Below are positions 56,242 through 64,000 of a DNA stretch of 64,000 bases, one piece after another. Each line of letters opens with the position of its first letter. Position 1 is the first letter of the stretch. The translations under genes were made by a program, and so were the position numbers. Under the pieces are notes generated by a model. It saw only the letters and a program-made list of their open reading frames with translations. It was not told the origin of the DNA and made no database searches. Origin of the DNA: Holtermannia corniformis (taxonomy: Eukaryota; Basidiomycota; Tremellomycetes; Holtermanniales); assembly GCA_001599935.1 (NCBI GenBank), contig BCIJ01000012.1, positions 39,500-103,499 of the forward strand, written 5' to 3'.

Positions 56242-56841
56242 TCACACCCAGTTGCCGTTCCATCGGTCCTCGCGCCTCACGGCCAGCCCGTACGGCCGCT
56301 GCACGTCCTCGATCAGTGCACACCCATCCCACGCCACGTCCTCGTCGTCATCCTCGTCCAGACCCTTGCTCCTCGCTCGGACCTTTTGCAGCAGTGTGCG
56401 TTCGCGGGCAGCCTCCTTCTGGCGCAACTTGGCTTCGTGTGAAAGGGAAGGCGACGACGCGAATGTTGGGAGCGGGGTGCGTGGGCGGGAGGGGGTGGAT
56501 GTAGAGCTCGAGGTGCGGTACGCGTCAAGAGGCGGTGAAGGCGTGTAGGGTGGAGGAGGCGAGGCTGGTACTCTACGCAAGCTCACGCTCGAGCTCGTGC
56601 TTGTGCTAGCCTTCTTCTCGTGTGCGTGCGCGACTTCCTTTTTGCCACGCCCGAATCGCAGCTTGCGGCCAAAGATTGCCTCGAGGTCTTTGAGCAGCGT
56701 TTGACGTGGTTGGGCATCGAGGAACGCAAACGGTGTCGGGACGTGGTGGGCGCGAGGGAACAGTGGGGAAGAGAGGCTTGACAGTGGGCCGGGAGGAGCG
56801 ATGGATGCGAACGAGGAGCAGCGAGAGCGAGGGTGCGACAT
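56242..56841 (-). CDS. Unidentified Ser/Pro-rich protein
   Basis: 199 residues, single exon. A moderately conserved-looking part (LLKDLEAIFGRKLRFGRGKKEVAHAHEKKA) sits between Ser/Pro-rich regions. A charged helix follows (AKLRQKEAARERTLLQKVRARSKGLDEDDDEDVAWDGCALIEDVQRPYGLAVR). The acidic DEDDDEDVAW stretch could be a binding motif. No domain recognised. The coding bias and the minus-strand frame of 600 nt support it as a gene. Confidence 0.65.
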   Translation of the reverse strand: MSHPRSRCSSFASIAPPGPLSSLSSPLFPRAHHVPTPFAFLDAQPRQTLLKDLEAIFGRKLRFGRGKKEVAHAHEKKASTSTSSSVSLRRVPASPPPPYTPSPPLDAYRTSSSTSTPSRPRTPLPTFASSPSLSHEAKLRQKEAARERTLLQKVRARSKGLDEDDDEDVAWDGCALIEDVQRPYGLAVRREDRWNGNWV

Positions 56842-57468
56842 TGCGTTTGGCTAGTGAGTATGTATCGCTCGTTGCGGTGGATACAGCACAGTAGGCATCA
56901 GCACGCGTACTTGTACGCCCACGAGCTGTCAGCGCCATGGCAGGTCAACTCGCTGACAGCTTGACAGGTGATGAGATGGTGAAGGCTGACAGGCGATCGG
57001 CGACACTTGAAACGCGTCGATCGGTGAATCGGGGGTGACAGCTGCTGGCGTCGTGCTGGGATAGCTGGCGTTGTGCGTAGGGATGAGGGCGGACAGGCCG
57101 CTGACAGTGTGGACCGAGGTAGCAGGGCGATCAGAGCAGAGGATGGCATGTACAACGCGTCGAAAGGGGTCGGCGGGTCGTTCGCCGCCGGTGGTTGGAT
57201 CGAACCATTCTGCTCACTCTACTGACTGTGCTGACACTGACATACTGATTGCATGCTGACCATACCCATTGACCATCACTGACAGGCAGAGCATCACCAC
57301 CGCCATCACCACCGCCATCACCATCCCCACTGTCGGACGTCGGGCCGGGCCGAGCATGCCATCGACCGATGGGCAGATGATGCCCCGCCCGGTGCAATCT
57401 CGTTCCCTGACGACAACGTCTACTGACGCTCAGACTGACGCTCTCTCACTCACTACCATCCACTCACA
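56842..57468. other. Intergenic with GCTGACAG motifs and a CATCACCAC-type microsatellite
   Basis: 627 bp. The motif CTGACAG recurs (near 56954, 56987, 57101) and the string CACCACCGCCATCAC repeats at 57294-57330. No gene recognised. It should hold the aldolase promoter. Confidence 0.5.
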
Positions 57469-58547
57469 ATGTCTTACTCTGCAGGAAAAGTCCCCGAGGC
57501 CGGCAAGCCCGTCGTCAGCCTGCACACGATCCTCAAGGAGCGCAAGGCCAAGGCCGAGCCGGTCGTGGGTCAGTCTCGAGCCGTCAAGCAGAGCAAACGC
57601 TGACAAGCTCAGGCTCGTGGCTCATGCTGCCGGGTTTCAATCTCGCACGTCTCGTCGCGAGCCAAGACTGGGATTTTGTGCTGATTGATGGCGTCTGTCC
57701 TCGTCCTTGTGTTGCTGTACCGAGCTGACAACACTAGGAACACGGCGATATCGACGATGCTAATATGCACCTCCAAGTCTCGGCCGTGACGACGGCCCCG
57801 AACACGGCCTCGGTCATCCGCGTCGCTGCACCAGAAGCGTTCCTGCTCAAGCGAGCGCTCGATACCGGTGGTGAGTCTGTGAATGTAGCGTAGGCGAGAT
57901 GGAGCTGACGAGTCAGCCAATGCGATCATGACGCCCATGATGAACACTGCGGTACGTACTCCTCTTGCACAACATCAATGTCTGACTCGTATCGTTAGGA
58001 GGACGCGCGGCTCTTCGTCTCGCGTTGCAGGTTCCCCTTGCGCCGCGGCGTCCAGCTGCAGAACAACGCCCTGCCCGGCAGCCGTGGCGCAGGCTCCCCA
58101 TTCAGCCCGCTCTCATGGGGCATCCCACTCCAAGACTACATCGATCGCGCAAACAACGAGGTCTTTCTCATTGTCCAGATCGAGACGCAGGAGGGGCTCG
58201 ACAACTGTGAAGCGATTGCGGCGGTTGATGGGATCGACATGCTGTTCATTGGACCCAACGACCTCGCCAACTCCATGGGCTTTGAATGCACGACGCACGA
58301 ATCGATCCCAGAGGTACAAGAGGCTATCGCCCGTGTGCTCAAGGCTGCACACGACAATGGAAAGTGGGCGGGCATGTTCTGCACCGACCCTCACCAGGTG
58401 AGTTTTGCTGTACTGACACGGCGTTCAGACTGACCCCACCAGGTCCGTAAGAGGCAGGCTCAAGGGTTTGATTTCATGAACTGCGGGTTTGACGTGTTTG
58501 ACATCTTGTCAAAGCACGCAGAGTCGATCAAGATTATCAGGCAATAG
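57469..58547 (+). CDS. HpcH/HpaI-family aldolase
   Basis: Exons begin at ATG 57469; stop 58545-58547. Class II pyruvate-type aldolase with a metal site. Seen: LIDGEHGDIDD (across an intron), a metal Glu in IVQIETQEGLDN, GPNDLANSMG and an Asp ligand nearby. The sequence ends FMNCGFDVFDILSKHAESIKIIRQ. The family cleaves or forms 4-hydroxy-2-oxo acids such as 2-dehydro-3-deoxyglucarate. The precise substrate is not visible. Introns start GTCAGT (57569) and GTCTGT (near 57691). Confidence 0.88.
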
Positions 58548-58978
58548 ACGCGATGCTCCGAGATGTAGAGCGTCGTGCTGTCCTCGCTGCTACGGTTTAT
58601 TCCTTCCTCGAGGATGGGTTCTTCATCGCCTTTAGCTGGTACTGAAACCGCGCCAGCCGTGAGCATCCCAACCAAACCGGCTTGGGTCGTTGTACTCCCG
58701 CTTGCAACACCGCAAAGATCAAGCCTATCCGCACTACAGGCGCACTTACAATCTACCTCTCGCCGTGACGTCAAAAGCCAAAAGCAAAGGGATGCTTGCA
58801 ATCTGAGCTCCGCACCTGTCGCCGCCACAACACCACCTCACTCGATTATGCGAGCCCGAGCGGACGGGCTGTCAACACCTTTGTGCTACCACGCATGGTC
58901 CTTTGATCGCTTCGGGCAGCTCACAGGCGGGACGCCTTAAAGCGCCTTCACTGCCACGGTATTGACACCAATTGCACC
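58548..58978. other. Intergenic, TATA-like site before next gene
   Basis: 431 bp with an antisense open frame that shows no coding features. CTTAAAG at 58936-58942 lies 36 bp before the next ATG. Confidence 0.45.
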
Positions 58979-59230
58979 ATGTCCATAACTCGCTCGATCC
59001 TCTTAGAGCAGTGTCCTCAAGTTTCGAATTGTTCCGAGGCTGAGATTTCGGCCCTTCTGACGTCCGTCAATGAAGAGTGGCAGCTCTGTTTAGAGATGCC
59101 GAACCTGGATCGAGCAACGCGCCTTCAGCGCGCCGCGTCGCAGCATTTAAACCCTAGTAACGCTCAGGTTGTCGGAAGCAAGCTCGCGTTGTACATGTCG
59201 TCTACTTCTTTCCAATATCAGACCGCGTAA
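58979..59230 (+). CDS. Small intronless protein next to the transposon
   Basis: 83 residues, no signal peptide. It has a helical middle (EAEISALLTSVNEEWQLCLEM) and a Ser/Ala-rich end. A TATA-like CTTAAAG precedes it. It is not related by eye to families A, B or C. It ends 65 bp from the transposon. Confidence 0.5.
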   Translation: MSITRSILLEQCPQVSNCSEAEISALLTSVNEEWQLCLEMPNLDRATRLQRAASQHLNPSNAQVVGSKLALYMSSTSFQYQTA

Positions 59231-59296
59231 ACGGCGGTTGCAGGCTGTATACGACTCGTACTGCGCGGTGGGAATAGCGCGTCATCAGACTACATA

Positions 59297-59316
59297 CAGA
59301 CGAGCCTCTGTAAATG
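59297..59316 (+). repeat. Left terminal inverted repeat of the transposon
   Basis: CAGACGAGCCTCTGTAAATG, the perfect reverse complement of 62298-62317. Confidence 0.95.
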
Positions 59317-59465
59317 AGACGAGCATTTTCTAATGATTGGCTCGTCCAATTAGAGAGGCTTCCAAATAGAGAACTTTACGTAATCACGGCGTTTCGGCGT
59401 TACAAGTTTTGCATGGGGGTTTAAGCCGCGTCTTTACCGCCATCTCAATCACCCATCATCAACCA

Positions 59466-61851
59466 TCACTCTACATCCACTTCGATCGGCGTACTTTGCG
59501 AGCCTGGCGACGGCTTGAAGTAGGTCTGCAAGGACGTCTGCGAGAGACTCTGGGATCTGGCAAGACGCAAGTCTCTCGCAGCGGTCTGCAAGCCAGTACG
59601 TAGGCTTTGCCACTCATCACCTTGCGACTCTGCATGAGCTTGCAGAGTCGCAATCGCGGCTTGTACCGCATCCTGGGACGGTGCAGCGGCTGCCTGGGAG
59701 CCTTGCGATGACCCTGCAGAGCCGTGAGTAGCCACGATCTCGAAATCTGAGTCTGACTCGTATTCCAAGTAGCTTGCCTCAGCCTCGTCGCGAGCGACGG
59801 CGAGGAGCTCTGCCGGCTCCATGGGCTCTGGCGCGTAGTGTCCGGCTTCGTCTTCGCGCGCAACAAGGTCGTTGATGGCAATGCGGTTCCGGCGCGGGAC
59901 GATTTCGGCCAGTTCAAGTCGATTCAACGCGTTGGACAAGCCCTCGAGCGCGATTGCAAGCCCTGGGTCGTGGCTGTGGCCCGAGGTAAGCTCATGCGGC
60001 CGTCAAACGCGTTGATACTCACCTGGAACCGTCCTCAGTGATTATCTCAATGTCCAATTCGCCTTCGGCGTCCTCCTCGCCCGGTAGGATTCCTGACTTG
60101 CGCCAGCAGTTGACGATAGTCTCAGACTGCACCATCGACCACGCCTCGCTCGCCAAATTGATCGCCTCAAGCAGATTCATCCGCCAAATGTCCTTGACGC
60201 CGGCAAATCCCTCGTCGAGCCTTCGAACCGCGCGCTCGGCGAATAGACGGCGATAGCAAGCCTTGAAAGCGGCAATAACACCCTGGTCGAGCGGTTGGAT
60301 GTGCGAAGTCATGTTGGGAGCGAGGAATTCGAGGTGGATGTTGGTGAGTACGATTGGTGGCTCGTCCTTGACCGTCTGCTTTGCTGCTTTGGCCTCTGCC
60401 TCGGTCTTGAACTTTCTCGGATCGATCTTGGTCTCCTCGCGACTCAACAAAGTGTGTACTTTGGCGTTGTCGAGGATCAGAACAATCTTGCGTCCTTCCG
60501 ATGCGAGACGGCGATCCCACGCGTCGATCCAGCGCGTAAAGAGCCACGCCGTCATGTAGGCGCTCTTCTGATGCGTGTACATGAAGCCGAGCTCACTCGG
60601 CGTCTTCTTGTTAAAGCACTGAGGGCGCTCGGCCGTGCCAATGATGAAAGGCTCTTCCTTCTCGCCCAGAGCGTTGACGGTGAAGGCGTACGTGACGCGC
60701 TCGCGAGCCTTCTGCAGGCCAGGCGCCCGTACATGTGCGAGACTGCGGTCTGGGATCATCCTGTGTACGGGTGAGTCTCTTTCTGATGTTCTGCGCATGA
60801 CGTAGACGTACTTCCAGTACAACCCGGTTTCGTCCATGTTGTACGTGTCTTTGAGCGGGTACTTGGCCAGAAGGGCTTGCAGACGCCGCCTCTCGGGTGG
60901 GACAGTTGTACGATCAACCGATCCGGCTTCTCCGTGCTCGAGGTAGCCGTGCAGACCCTTCCGAAGCTTGAANTTCTGCAGCCAGCCGCGACTAGCTTGC
61001 GCAGGCTNGGGAGTAGGNTGCAGAAAGGCGTGNAGCTTGGTGTATTGCGCCAGGAGGATCGAATCGCTCAATCTGGCACCTTTGGCGAGGGATTGGTCGA
61101 CCCATCNGCTTAAAGCCGCCTCGAGCAGCGGCAAGCGCACCCTGCGCGTGCGCCGGCGGCCTGGCAGCGAGAGCGAGTTGGCCTGGCGCCACTCGACGGC
61201 CGTCTTGATCCAACGATGAATCGTCGGGTGCGAGAGCTTCACCTTCGGGTACATGATACGTGCCCAGCGCAGCGTGGCCATGGCCGTATTCCCTGGTTTA
61301 GACTCGTGATACTCGAGAATAGCGAGGTGCTCGCCAATCGTGGCATGCCTGCCAATCTTGTCGAGAGCCTTGATGGCTTGTATCTCATAATTGGGTCTGG
61401 CTCGAGGGCGCCGTCCGGTGTGTGCTTGGTGCGCGGCGGCTCGAGCATTGATGGTGGCGTCCTTGGCCTCTTGGGTGAGTGGGCGCGGAGCATCGATGGC
61501 GAAAGTCACCCGTGGGCGCGCCGTAGGTGCGCTCTGCAAGTCGTACTCGTCGAGGAGCTCCTGGAGGACCCTCTCAAAGCCTTGCCCGGCACCATCTTTG
61601 GCGGCTTCGAGGGCTAGAGCGTGCTCGCAGAGATTGCCAGCTTCGTCTAGCCAGTCATCTTCATCCTTTGTGCGGTTCGGTTTGCGCTTCAAAGCCGCCC
61701 GAGTAGCNTCAATCCTCTCAGTCATGAGGTTGTAGCCACGCTGCAGCTTCGGGAGCAGCGCGTAGTCTGCTGGCAGCACCAGCTGCGTAGCCAGACGGCT
61801 CTGCGGCGTCTGCTGGGTCTGGGATTGGGTCTGGGATTGGGTCTGGGACAT
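59466..61851 (-). CDS. Pogo/Fot1-like transposase (DDE_1 superfamily)
   Basis: Minus-strand exons 60812-61851, 60023-60760 and 59466-59973; 761 residues, frames agree. ATG 61851 opens a Ser/Gln/Thr repeat (SQTQSQTQ). A helix-turn-helix and CENP-B-like DNA-binding part (HPTIHRWIKTAVEWR, GWLQ-x-FKLRKGLHGYLEHGEAG) precedes the DDE core: YNMDETGLYWKMIPDRS (first Asp), VLILDNAKVH (second Asp) and PNMTSHIQPLDQGVIAAFKACYRR (third Asp). All three catalytic Asp are kept. The gene may be active apart from unresolved bases. The tail is acidic. Confidence 0.9.
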
Positions 61852-62297
61852 GGTGTGCGATGACGAGGGTCGGTGGCTCAAAGACGGGGATGTGAGAAGA
61901 GCTGCAGAGCACTGCAGCGTCCCGTCCCAGCTTTGAGCCGCGCTGCAGACGCGTCGCGCACCAGACGTGCATGATCTAGATTTGGACCCGTGACGCCTCA
62001 TTGCGCGCCCCTCCGTTACCGTTTCTGCAGCTCTGGCGCCTCGGAGAGCGCGCTGCCGAGTGCCAGGGACGTTGCAATCACTGCAGAGCGTGTTTAGCGG
62101 CTGCTGACGTGCTCACAGGACCCAAATCAAGCCTTCGCGCATCTCTAAAGTCAAAATTTCGTAAATGGACATCCTGAACGCGTGCCCAGTTGTCATCTAA
62201 AGAGGCATGTATCCATTTTCCTGCCGTAACCATAGGGAAATGCTCGAGAGGAGCATTTCGACGTCCATCTACAGAGGCCTCTCATTTATGGAGCTTC

Positions 62298-62317
62298 CAT
62301 TTACAGAGGCTCGTCTG
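62298..62317 (-). repeat. Right terminal inverted repeat of the transposon
   Basis: Perfect inverse of the left repeat. Inside it are further copies of the CAGAGGC and CATTTA units (62271-62300), possible transposase sites. Confidence 0.95.
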
Positions 62318-62523
62318 TAGTGCGATGCACCTCGCATGCAATTGCAGCACCTAACCCCTGTTGCATGACGCTCCTTTGTGCCTTTAACCGCGCGTCCACG
62401 GTCAAATTGCCAGCGTGCCCGGTCAATCTTCCGCTTGATTGCGCGAGCCTTCTTGGGAAGGCTCATAGGTGCATGCTGTTATAGTCAAGCGCGTTTGAGT
62501 CCTCTCCGCTCGCAACCTTCATT

Positions 62524-62733
62524 ATGTCGTACAATCCTATCTCGATAAGTCTCGTGACGCAGATCGTCCAGGAAAAGCTGAAGGTTACCTTTACGGATGA
62601 CACGTGCTTCGTAGTTTTGACCCAAGCCTTACGCGAGGCTTGGCGTGCCAGTCAGGGCAAAATGGGATCTACGCAGGAAGCAGATATGATCTACAGAGCG
62701 GAGAATACTACGTATGTCTCCTCTTCACTATGA
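62524..62733 (+). CDS. Small intronless protein flanking the transposon
   Basis: 69 residues. The pattern ISLVTQIVQEKLKVTFTDDTCFVVLTQALREAWRAS is helical and plausible. No signal peptide, no known family. The leader carries GTTATAGTC at about 62478. Confidence 0.45.
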   Translation: MSYNPISISLVTQIVQEKLKVTFTDDTCFVVLTQALREAWRASQGKMGSTQEADMIYRAENTTYVSSSL

Positions 62734-64000
62734 CCCGCCGAATGTAAAAAACACCCTTGTTTTGTCGAATTCGGCTTGTGTCGTCGATTTCGTCTTGTGT
62801 CGTTGATTCGGGTTTTTTTCGTCAAATGTCAACTTCATTACCAACAGTCTTTAGAGCCATGTCTGTTTGCGTATCAATGGAGAGCCTCGTCAAGGCCAAC
62901 TCCCAGCCTGTGACGGCATGGGTGTCCAGTCCCTACCGCTGCCCTAAAAAGGTCCATATCGAGAGTTGCTAGGCAAGTCTTGATCCGGACAGAGTCTGTA
63001 GAGCCGCCATCGGGCCGAGGTCGTGACAGAGACTCCTCGACTTATTGTCATGATCCCGCCTGGATCAGAACCGCTCGCCTGGCTGCAACAATCGTAGACT
63101 GCGCAGCCTGCGCTCAAGAACTACTAGAAGCAGAAGGGATCGGAACCAAGCGACGCAAACCGAGCGACATAAACCCGAGACGCCACAGGGTATAAGAGAG
63201 GGCGCTTTGACTGTTGTAGTTCTTCATCTGTGTCACGGAGGGTGGTCGGCACGAGGGCAGGCGCCGCTCGAGAGGTCCTCAGCACGCCGCAACGGCTACT
63301 GAGAGTCGTTCTTCGGCGGACGGCATTAGCCGCGTATCCTACAAACCAAACGCCACTCGCTGCTCGCCTCGCTCGATGATCGCGGAGCTCGGCGCGCTCC
63401 GACCGCCGTAGCCATACGGCGTCCCGCGCCTCGAGAGATGCATCACACTTGTACATCCTAAACAGTGACCTATTGCTATCGCAACCCACAGACTAAAGTC
63501 AAACCCTCGAGTACTCTAAGTAGTTCTCGAGTACCAGCTAGCTCTGCTCCGCCTAGCGACCTAAGAGTCGTCACGCGTCGCCGATCTACCTAAACCTTCC
63601 GCGACTTCCGCCAAGCGCCGACGCCCGTCGTCTCTCAGCAACCGCATCCTCACAATCTGGTCTTACTTCTCATTGTGAAAGCCTCGCCGAGAGAAGGCGA
63701 TAGCCCGGAAGGAGAGGCAAGATCGACGCAGCGATCGGCCTCGGGGAAGCGGGACTCTAGATCGCGCGATGCGGAAAGCTAAGTTCCGCACTCGAGGGCT
63801 CTGGAGGATCGACGAGAGAGAATAGGTAGAACACTATAATATTCGAGCGATGGAGATACAACAAGAGACGAGAGAAACAGAAGGGCGCGCGCGCGCGGCC
63901 GCACCGCCGCAGCGCACAGACAGTGGTGCGATAGCACCAGTGGCACCTCGCGAGGCGGTCTCCTTCGCATCCCGCACGTGGCACAGCCATAGGCGTGACA
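62734..64000. other. Region without recognisable genes
   Basis: 1,267 bp at the window edge. Short repeats occur at 62759-62820 (TTGTGTCGT and TTCGTC units). Several short open frames exist, but none has convincing composition. No rRNA or tRNA was seen. Confidence 0.5.

Larger units (their letters stand above)
59297..62317 (-). mobile_element. Complete pogo/Fot1-like DNA transposon
   Basis: 3,021 bp. The element has perfect 20-bp terminal inverted repeats and a TA dinucleotide on both sides (59295-59296 and 62318-62319), the target duplication of the Tc1/mariner/pogo superfamily. It encodes one transposase on the minus strand. Six undetermined bases (60973, 61008, 61018, 61033, 61107, 61708) fall only inside it, which suggests unresolved differences between near-identical copies in the genome. 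Confidence 0.92.

Noticed and set aside
58460..58828. 122-residue antisense frame after the aldolase
   Set aside because: No conserved motif, overlaps the aldolase 3' end, and has no promoter-like sequence.
62980..63195. 71-residue frame near the window end
   Set aside because: It has no ATG start and no coding signature.
63231..64000. TGTCAC ... GTGACA ends suggestive of a solo LTR of 770 bp
   Set aside because: The match is only six bases, and its right end falls exactly on the arbitrary window edge. No target duplication, primer site or internal region can be seen. Sequence beyond 64000 would decide.
1..64000. CRISPR arrays, rRNA and tRNA genes
   Set aside because: None was seen. The organism is a eukaryote, and the only regular repeats are the short ones listed. 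A tRNA scan was not possible by eye.

Overview
The window is nuclear DNA of a compact, GC-rich fungal genome, most likely a basidiomycete. The evidence is many very short introns (mostly 35-50 nt, usually with a CTGAC/CTGAT branch-site-like motif a few bases before the 3' AG), tight packing on both strands, and fungal-type genes: mL41 ribosomal protein, WSC cell-wall protein, YRA1, SEH1, SEC62, DUS3. I cannot name the species.

Layout. 1-10.6 kb: 3' end of an unknown gene, a KDM3-like JmjC protein, a short-chain dehydrogenase, uroporphyrinogen decarboxylase, mL41 and a secreted carboxylesterase. 10.6-13.7 kb: a tandem array of small intronless Cys-rich proteins (family A). 13.7-23 kb: gluconokinase, an acidic/Gln-Pro-rich protein, a small ORF, a kinase-like gene with a decayed paralogue beside it, CBP80 and SEC62. 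23-27 kb: a Crinkler/RHS-like P-loop protein, a membrane protein and two small ORFs. 27-34 kb: aldo-keto reductase, eIF5B and a Vps51-like protein. 34-37.5 kb: a second array of small intronless proteins (family B). 37.6-48.2 kb: DUS3, SEH1, an unknown gene, a WSC/GPI protein and SEC24 with an N-terminal WW domain. 48.8-50.1 kb: a third small-protein array (family C). 50.1-58.6 kb: a HAD phosphatase, YRA1 with a 607-nt intron, a second Crinkler/RHS-like gene plus a frameshifted third copy, an unknown gene and an HpcH/HpaI aldolase. 59.3-62.3 kb: a complete pogo/Fot1-like DNA transposon with perfect 20-bp terminal inverted repeats and a TA target duplication. The last 1.3 kb has no gene I recognise.

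Two compartments alternate. One is conserved, intron-rich housekeeping genes for RNA export and cap binding, translation, secretion, heme and tRNA modification. The other is accessory: three unrelated arrays of about 60-113-residue intronless ORFs, many with a TATA box 25-60 bp before the ATG, together with Crinkler/RHS-like NTPases, kinase-like genes, decayed copies and a transposon. The most unusual material is the three small-protein families and a set of micro-exons (7, 12, 14 and 14 nt) that complete conserved motifs.
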